Below, one piece after another: positions 56,842-64,000 of a stretch of 64,000 nt of DNA (position 1 is its first letter; every line of letters begins with the position of its first letter). Made by a program: the position numbers and the translations under genes. Source of the stretch: Apostichopus japonicus (Eukaryota > Echinodermata > Holothuroidea > Aspidochirotida > Stichopodidae); NCBI RefSeq assembly GCF_037975245.1, contig NC_092564.1:26095484-26159483 (forward strand), written 5' to 3'. Under the pieces are notes generated by a model that did not search any database, was not told where the DNA came from, and was given only the letters and a program-made list of their open reading frames with translations.

Positions 56842-57370
56842 AAGAGTCAAGAAAAAAAAAATTCTGAGAGGACATGACCCAGAATTTTCAGCTTTTGGTT
56901 AATATATGTGCTTATGTTGTGGTTTAATTTTATGGTGTAATTGTTTCTATTAATTTCAATTTTGTTCTTTAAAGAAAAACTTTTTAAACTTTATTTCAGG
57001 AAAAATTGAATATTTTCTAACGATACTGTAATATTTTTTAAAAAACATCATCGATATTATTGAAAACTTGTCTTACAATAGCAAATTTTGTGTTAATAAA
57101 GAAAATAAAAACAGAATTCCCAAATGTAGCAGCAATGGAATGACACACCACCATTAAAAAAAGAACAAATTTGGGAAAATTTATAGATTGTCACACTTTC
57201 AACCATCTTGAATATAATTTCCAGAATAGTTTAAGCTCTGGTCAATTCTGATTCATAAATTGCAGATATTAGTTATGTTATTTACTTAGAATAGAAGTTC
57301 TTTACTGTAATTTGAAAATTTGGTACCTCAGGCAACCAAATTGGGCGCTTTAACGTGAACAGACCCATAA

Positions 57371-60080
57371 TGCAACTCGACAAAGCATCATCACTGTTAT
57401 ATTTCCCAGCCTTCTGTCTGATCAACAGTGCTGTACAGTATGTGTGGGTCATGTTTCAAAGCAGTTTCCATTTTCAGTTGTACAGTGATATTAGTGCAAT
57501 TTATAGATTTCCTATAGAAATCAACCTGCAATTTATCCTGATGAAATTAATAATAACAAATTTCTGGCAGAGTGGGGAAAACACCTTCCTTGTTGATGTC
57601 CAGATGTAATACGCAAGCCTATACAGTAGTATACTGTACATGATAAACATGAAACAATTATGAGCAAGTCCTGATCAAGGTCATAATAACAAGGACAGAT
57701 ATTCCAAAAATGAAGGGTCTGTACTGTATCAAAGCTGTACTTAATTGCATGCAGAATGTTGGAGTTTTAAAGCCTGACGTTTTTATTTTGCTTGTGTGAG
57801 GGAAAATTTAATTTGTTTATAGTTGCATATATGTGTGAAAAGTTTGAAAGTTTTAGTACAACTGTACATGGATATAACCATGCAGAAGATGGGCTGATTA
57901 TGACAAAAATTAAATATTGTATGACAATGTATGTTATTAGAAATACCTGATGATTGAGCTAATAAAAGGCATTGCTATGGGACCATTTTAGTGTCTTTTA
58001 ATACTACAGTATTGTAAAGAAATACAGAACCAATATAAATGGAAAAAAAAAAATCAGTTTCTTATACACATACTGTATGCAAAGTTTAAAAACATTGGGT
58101 ACAGTAGATAATAAAAATAAATGAAAACTTGATTAATGAACTACCGTACATTAATGAATGGCTTTTGCTATGGAATGAACTACTGTACATTAATGAATGG
58201 CTTTTGCTATGGAATCATGATATTAGTATCAAATATGCATTTTAATAATACAACCAGTGGAAAAAGCTGTTTTAAATTTCGATATAATACAGTTTTTTTC
58301 TAGTTTTGTCCTCCAAATGTTTCATCATGTACAATGACTGTACAGTATCTATGAGTTGCTGTGTTAAGGGTCAGCAAAGTCCTGCACATTTCCAATAAAC
58401 ATGTTAAAGGTATTTTATTCTTAGCACATGCTACTGTATTGTATGCTGTAAGTCTAAGCAAGAGTGTCCCTATAGTTGTATTGTTGGAGGTTAAAGAAGT
58501 AATTGGAAAGATGATGATTGACATATGCTGTGTAAAATAACAATGCAAATTCTGTGATGGAATGGCAAACATTGAACAACATTTCACAACAATGGTGACT
58601 TTGTGAGTCATTGTTTAACTAATATAGGTCATCCGAATCAGGTCCACCTTAAAGTGTTCTATGTTTCTAGAAAACATGAACATGTGAGTCATCAAGTGAT
58701 TCAAGTCCATTGACTCTAGCATAAAACAAGGATGTACAGTAATATTAACCAGTCATTTCTAACCCATTGTTAAATTATAATCTACTTTAAACAATTGAAT
58801 TTGAGAAGAGAAGGAAACAGCCCTGTATAGAACTTACACTTTAATAGATTTTGGTAATCTGAACAGAAAGTCAGCTGTGACCTGGAATCCTGGATGTAGT
58901 GGTTAAAATGGAGGCCAGCGGTTGTAAATTCAAAAAACCGTTAGTGCACTGAATATTATGTGTTGGATATATACATTGAGCTATTGTATTACAGGGAGGT
59001 ATTGTCATACAGACTAAAGTGGAGTTTTCTGGGCAACTTACCCATTCAAAATGAAATGAAAAAGACTTACTGTATATATAAAATTTAGATCTCCAAAATG
59101 AAACCAAAATTTGAGTACTGTGGTTTGTTGTTGTCAGTATGTTGGGAAGTGAATTAAAACCCTGGATATTTCTTAAAGGTCTGTGGACACATCACTTATA
59201 CTGTAGATCTACATGCAGTTTAAAGTGTAGTTAAATATCACAATGGTTCTCTCCATTTCCATCGCACTACAAACCCCCCTCCACCCCCCCCATTTGCTAT
59301 AATGTAAAGTAATCCCAAATTGTATACATGATAGCAATCTGTAGATCCTTCTCTCTCTACTAGTCTCTCTCAGGACTGCCTCATATCGCTTACAGAGTAG
59401 ATAACTTAAATCAATCAGAGATCACTCAGGAATCAGACAGATGAAAAGCATTGTTTACTCAGTTGTTAATTACGTTAAAAAGTTCTTCCTGTTTACCTTG
59501 TGTAGTACTGGTATTCTATTACAGTATATAATGCTACGTTTTGAGATTTTGCTAGACTGTACATTTTGTTTGTATGTACATATACATGTACAGCTTGGCT
59601 ATTTTTGGGACAGGCAAATGCTGGTTTGAGACTTTTGGTCCCTGCCTGTTCAATGATTGATATCACTCCTAGTTTCTATGAAATTCTAAAATTCTTCAAA
59701 AGTTTTCAACAATGTAATGTTCGCCACTGAACAGGTCTTTGGAGATTGTGTGCAATATTCAGACACGTGTATGTAGTGTATTTTCGTCAAAACATGAACG
59801 TTTCTAAAGATGGATCCTTGGTGTGCTGTGCGTTAGAGGTACTTAGAAACTGCATTTAGGACTTGCCTCGTATATTAGAAAACTACATTTTATGTATGTA
59901 CCTACATACTCAAATTAACCTACTGTAGATGTATACAATTTGAGTAAATTTGCATTTGTGTACATTGAAGCAATAACATAAAACTTTGATCTCATTGCTT
60001 GCTTGTGCATGGGCTTAACTCCTGTATATGTATAGGATTTAATAATCGTAGTTATTATGCATATTAAAAGCATTATATAC
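57371..60080. other. Gene-poor interval
   Basis: No gene is recognised. A 39-bp tandem duplication lies at 58137-58214. TACAGTA-type words continue to be frequent. Confidence 0.45.
58137..58214. repeat. 39-bp tandem duplication
   Basis: Two copies of 'tgaactaccgtacattaatg' plus 'aatggcttttgctatggaa', differing by one base (accg versus actg). Confidence 0.9.
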
Positions 60081-60081
60081 T

Positions 60082-60240
60082 GGTGCTGTGACCGAGTGGA
60101 TGAAGGCGGGTGGCAATTGAAGCTATGAGGCTTAACAATCGGGAGGTTCCGTGTTCGATACCAGGCTGGGTCATAGTAAGGTGGGTTTTTCATCCAAAAG
60201 CAATTCTACAGTTTTCCCATCTGAAATGACTTTCTAAATT
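60082..60240 (+). mobile_element. tRNA-derived SINE head (Ser/Leu-like)
   Basis: 'gctgtgaccgagtggatgaa' has a class II tRNA A box, and 'ggttccgtgttcgatacc' (about 60145-60162) a B box with an extra arm between. The acceptor stem does not pair well, and 'gtgggtttttcatccaaaag' follows as in SINE bodies. Confidence 0.6.
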
Positions 60241-60364
60241 GAAAAGATTCCAAATTTGAGTTAAAATATTGAATTGGAAACCACCCGATGTGTTAGTTAT
60301 AATCCATAAGCCCTTGCAGATTTCTCCAACATTTGTGGTTCTGAAGAGTCGTAAAAATAATTGC

Positions 60365-60421
60365 TGATTATTATTCTTATTGTTGTTGTTGTTTTTGTTA
60401 TTATTATTGTTATTATTATTC
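60365..60421. repeat. TTATTG/TTATTA microsatellite
   Basis: Run of TTATT and TTGTTG units. Confidence 0.8.
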
Positions 60422-62649
60422 TGTCACTGAGGGGGCTGCAGTATCCTGCAGCCTGGCTGCGTATGATGTAATCTTGTGTGTTGTATGAAGACAGTAGAGG
60501 CACACAATAGGCACTGCTGGTTTGTGGAGATCATCTCTATTGTTTGATATTGATTTAACCTTGTTGCAGGGGATTTTACAGCTGTTTTCTTGTGACATGA
60601 TGATAGTGACGGTACGTACTGTAGCTAGACAATTTTACTCAAGACCTGCACAGCATGTTTGGAATGAAAATTAATTAAACCACTCTGCATGCTTGGGATG
60701 AATTCTCATGGTAAAATTTATTGTTCTTGAGCAGCACTCTAGTATTGAACCTTGTATACCATTTTGGAAAGATCTTATACTGTCTAATTTACAAGACTTT
60801 GAAAGCAAGTTTGTGTACAGGTACCATCAGAAATGAAAGCAATCCATGCTTTCTTGGAATTTGTATGATGCGAATTTTATGACAAACTTAAAGCTGCTTT
60901 ATGTAGCAGTCTCAAATTCTCTGTCTTTTAGCATGCCGTTGTCATCTATTGAAATTGTTCTCCTTGATCAAATTTTCCTGCTTACTATAGGAGGACAGAA
61001 GTGGATAGTATCAATCTCTCCTCTAAATTAGTACAACACATCATTCACAACCTAGATATTGTACAGTATACAGACACGTACAGTAGAACAGTTGACATTG
61101 CCACAGGCCTCGTAATCCTGGCTATTTTGACTCGGCAAATGCCGGTAGAATTAGCCATTTTCCAGCACTGTAGGATAAAAATGCCCAGGCATGTTTCTAC
61201 CAGTAGAGATTAAGGACATAAACACATTTTACAGTAATTCAGTTAGCAATCGTAATACAAGGAATCATCGTGATTTACATACCGTACGTATAGTAACATT
61301 CATACAGTATAAATCCCTATATCATGATCGTTATCAGCAAATATTATCGTGCTGTTATCAAAAGCCTAGAGCTACAGTACTCTAACTGATCAACGTGTGT
61401 TGTTTTTTAGGTAAAAAGTCAGTGGGAACTTGATTGTAGCCAATGGCTAAAATTGTCAAATGCTGTATAATGCCTGCTACCAGTAGTGATACAGTACAGT
61501 ATATGCCACCTGCAAGTGATATCAAGACACTGTACTGTTAGTGCTGTACTTTGTGGTACTGTATAAGGAGCACATTTATTCTTTTTAAAATAATTGGAGC
61601 ACATCATGATACTTAGCCAACACCAGTCTCGGCATTTATTTCTGAAGCAAAGAGACAAAGATAAAATCTTGGTGAATGTTGCTGTGACACAGCAGTAAGT
61701 TTTCAATGGCCGTGTTCCTGTAAAAATTGTCGGTGTGACATGTACTGTCAAACGAGACTGATGCACATGAACATCAACAATTCCATGGGTTAACCCTGTT
61801 AGTAGTAAGCTACTGTAATATGTGTATCATGGTTGGATTGATTGCTTGGTCAACCAACACTTCGCCTTAAATGTAGTGTGAAGTATTTTTGATGGTGACT
61901 CTCTGAGTTTGAACATTTCACTGGTCAGTGAAGTCTGTGTGGATTTTAACTATATGATCATGGAAATTTATGAACCATCGGTCTACATAATTCTATAAAT
62001 GCCAGAAGAAGTTTTCTGTTTACCTCAGTCAACAACCTACTATCAACTTACTGTCAAAGTGATATAAATTTACAACCCAATCCAAAATGCATCATTAAAA
62101 CTTGTTTTGTTCAATATCTTTTCAGCTATATATTAATTTTGATAATGACTTGCAAATATCCATTTAAATTTCTAATGAGTTTTAAAGGAAGTCATTGCTC
62201 CAACACTTTCACAGTAAGTATGATTTTCTTTGCTACCTGTAGTTCACTTATAGGTCTGTCTCCTCAAAACCTCTGCACCCTACTGTAGCTCTACCCTGTC
62301 TAGAGTGACCAAGTGGTAACCTTTGACCCTTAACCTCCCATTGCTTCAATACTTTTGCTCATTGCTACCATACTTTTAGAGTTACTCTGAACTGTGTACA
62401 AGCTACGTGGTACCGGGTATGGCTTTCTCAGAGAGCATATATTACCCGGGCACTGGTTCTTTGTTCAATCAGAATTTTTCATACTGTTTGTGAAGCATCA
62501 CAGCACGAAATACAATGAGTTTTATATATAATATTTTTGTATGATAAGTTTGTATGATAAAACAGTGACTGTTATTCTAACTTGAAGTGAAAATTGGAAT
62601 CACATAGTTATTACTTGGTGCATTGGGAAACAAGTTTAATAGCCTCATC

Positions 62650-62681
62650 TACTGCGGTACATTCTGGAATGTACCGCAGTA
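62650..62681. repeat. Perfect hairpin, 15-bp stem
   Basis: TACTGCGGTACATTC, loop TG, then its exact reverse complement GAATGTACCGCAGTA. Confidence 0.9.
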
Positions 62682-62976
62682 AAAGTATATACAAAGATTT
62701 TTCAGACTGACAATAGTGCATTTGTATATAGTGCATTGTGGAGTACAAAGGCTGACAGTTTTATATTACCCGTGTATGTGAAACGAGATGCCTCTTCAAA
62801 AATGCCTCTTCAAGTGGTTCTCAACAACCTCCCACTTCCAACTTTGAGCAGCATTACTGTAGTTTCTATTCAGCAACAGTAGTAACGATTGTTCATTAGA
62901 GTGTACAGTGTTACAAGAATCGAGTATATACTTGGAATTTCAGTGTGTGGTAATGTGGAGCAGATGACTCACCATG

Positions 62977-63015
62977 GGGAGGGGGAGGTGGAGGGGAGGG
63001 GGAGGGGGAGGGGGT
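62977..63015 (+). repeat. G-rich run with G-quadruplex potential
   Basis: Many GGGG/GGGGG blocks separated by single A or T bases. Confidence 0.7.
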
Positions 63016-64000
63016 GGAACACAGGCAGATGTGACGGGGGATGCTTAGATTAACTGTCAAAATAAAGAAAAATCAGTCAAAACCTGAGTAAATTTAAAAG
63101 AGATATTGTCAATTGATAGCTTTGACAGCATGTTTGTGATTAAAGACTCCTACAACAGAAACAGTTTAGAGAAGCACATACAGTATAGTGGACACCCTAG
63201 TGGCACATACTGTACAGTGCTCAGGCTTATTCATACTGTATCAAATAAAATTTTACTGCAATATACTTACTGTATATTGCAAGGCCACGTGATGACAAAG
63301 GTGCAGTGTCACAGGTGCGGTGCCAGGTGCAGTGTTAATGGGAGTCCAAGTCTTGCTTCTCCAGTTTTTGGGGTGTCCAAGGAGAATGGGTGGTGGTATG
63401 GTGCACTATTTTGGGGGGGGGGAGGGCTGTTATTTACTTACATCCTTTTACTCCAAACTCCATACATATAGAGTATTGTACATGTGTGTAGTCTTGCTAG
63501 AAGGTTCAACTGGTAGAATAAGGAAGACATCAGACCAGAAGTGGTTGATCTGTAGTGAAATGGTGAGGGCAGAAGTTGTGAGGGGACAGGTAAGTCGTGT
63601 GGTTCTGTCAGAATTTATACCAGATTTGGTTTTAGTCTCTCTCTTACTTTACCTCTGTGTTCAATTTGTTTGAGCGAGTTCTGAACATTTCGTAGATGCC
63701 AGAGTTGAAAGGTACAGAGGAGGCAAGTAAGCATTACCGAAATTGCAAACGCACTGACTGTACATTTTCCAAACTCGGCTAGGCATTCGGCTTGAGGACC
63801 AAATTGTTAAAATGGATTTTCTATTACAGTAAATCAAAAACCTTGAAAGAGCCTGCAAAATCTGATATATTCGTGTTGACTTACGTCCAGTCCAGTCATG
63901 ACAAAAGAGTATTGGTTTTTCTCTGCTGTTTTGTATTAATTTTAAAAATACAAACTAAACTGGGTTGAATTTAAAAAGGAAAAAAAAAAAACGAACAGAA

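Larger units (their letters stand above)
52516..57366. mobile_element. 4851-bp terminal-inverted-repeat element, superfamily unknown
   Basis: The first 26 bases (52516-52541, starting GGGTCTGTTCACGTTAAAGC) are the exact reverse complement of the last 26 (57341-57366). ATAA flanks both ends (52512-52515 and 57367-57370), a 4-bp target duplication. Inside lie ten exact copies of TGATGTCCGAAAC in two clusters placed roughly symmetrically from the ends. No long reading frame or transposase motif is visible, so it is probably non-autonomous. It has taken up a SINE at about 55547-55770. Superfamilies with 4-bp duplications exist, but the ends do not match one I can name. Confidence 0.85.
60422..64000. 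other. Gene-poor interval to window end
   Basis: No recognised gene. It holds a perfect hairpin (62650-62681), G-rich runs at about 62977-63015 and 63412-63426, a tgacctttgaccc-type repeat at about 62255-62345 and many TACAGTA/TACTGTA words. Confidence 0.45.

Noticed and set aside
60082-60176. Functional tRNA-Ser/Leu gene
   Set aside because: The acceptor stem does not pair; better explained as a SINE head.
1-64000. CRISPR arrays, operons, prokaryotic signals
   Set aside because: None seen; the window is clearly from a eukaryotic nuclear genome.

Overview
This is a window of an animal nuclear genome: genes are split by GT-AG introns, the DNA is AT-rich and full of transposable elements, and no prokaryotic-style gene is present. 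A FYCO1 protein with the full RUN, coiled-coil, FYVE, LIR and GOLD layout, together with dispersed 'tgacctttgacctcc' repeats of a kind I associate with echinoderms and other marine invertebrates, suggests an invertebrate deuterostome, perhaps an echinoderm. That is an inference; no species marker was identified.

Layout: (1) 1.7-23.6 kb, minus strand: FYCO1, the adaptor joining Rab7/PI3P/LC3-positive vesicles to kinesin. I reconstructed 16 coding exons with consistent phases, giving 1494 residues; only the last few residues (terminal exon) are missing. Its introns carry an LTR-like element (5085-6972), a hAT-like MITE (11634-11980), a LINE remnant split by a second LTR-like insert (12707-13737) and a 5'-truncated LINE (21432-22049). 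(2) 23.6-26.5 kb: divergent intergenic region with two perfect CRE palindromes. (3) 26.5-36.5 kb, plus strand: a D-2-hydroxyacid dehydrogenase (glyoxylate/hydroxypyruvate reductase-like), ten coding exons, 346 residues, catalytic Arg/Glu/His all present. (4) 38.8-43.0 kb, plus strand: a GT10 alpha-1,3-fucosyltransferase with its catalytic domain in one exon (465 residues) and a possible upstream in-frame exon at 39102-39164. (5) 43-64 kb: gene-poor. It contains a second copy of a non-autonomous element also seen in the dehydrogenase intron, tRNA-derived SINE heads, and a 4851-bp element (52516-57366) with perfect 26-bp terminal inverted repeats, a 4-bp target duplication and two inner clusters of the 13-mer TGATGTCCGAAAC.

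The three genes do not form a pathway: they are a vesicle-transport adaptor, a cytosolic-type metabolic oxidoreductase and a Golgi glycosyltransferase. The most unusual structure is the 4.85-kb inverted-repeat element. It encodes nothing recognisable and looks like a non-autonomous DNA transposon of unassigned superfamily.
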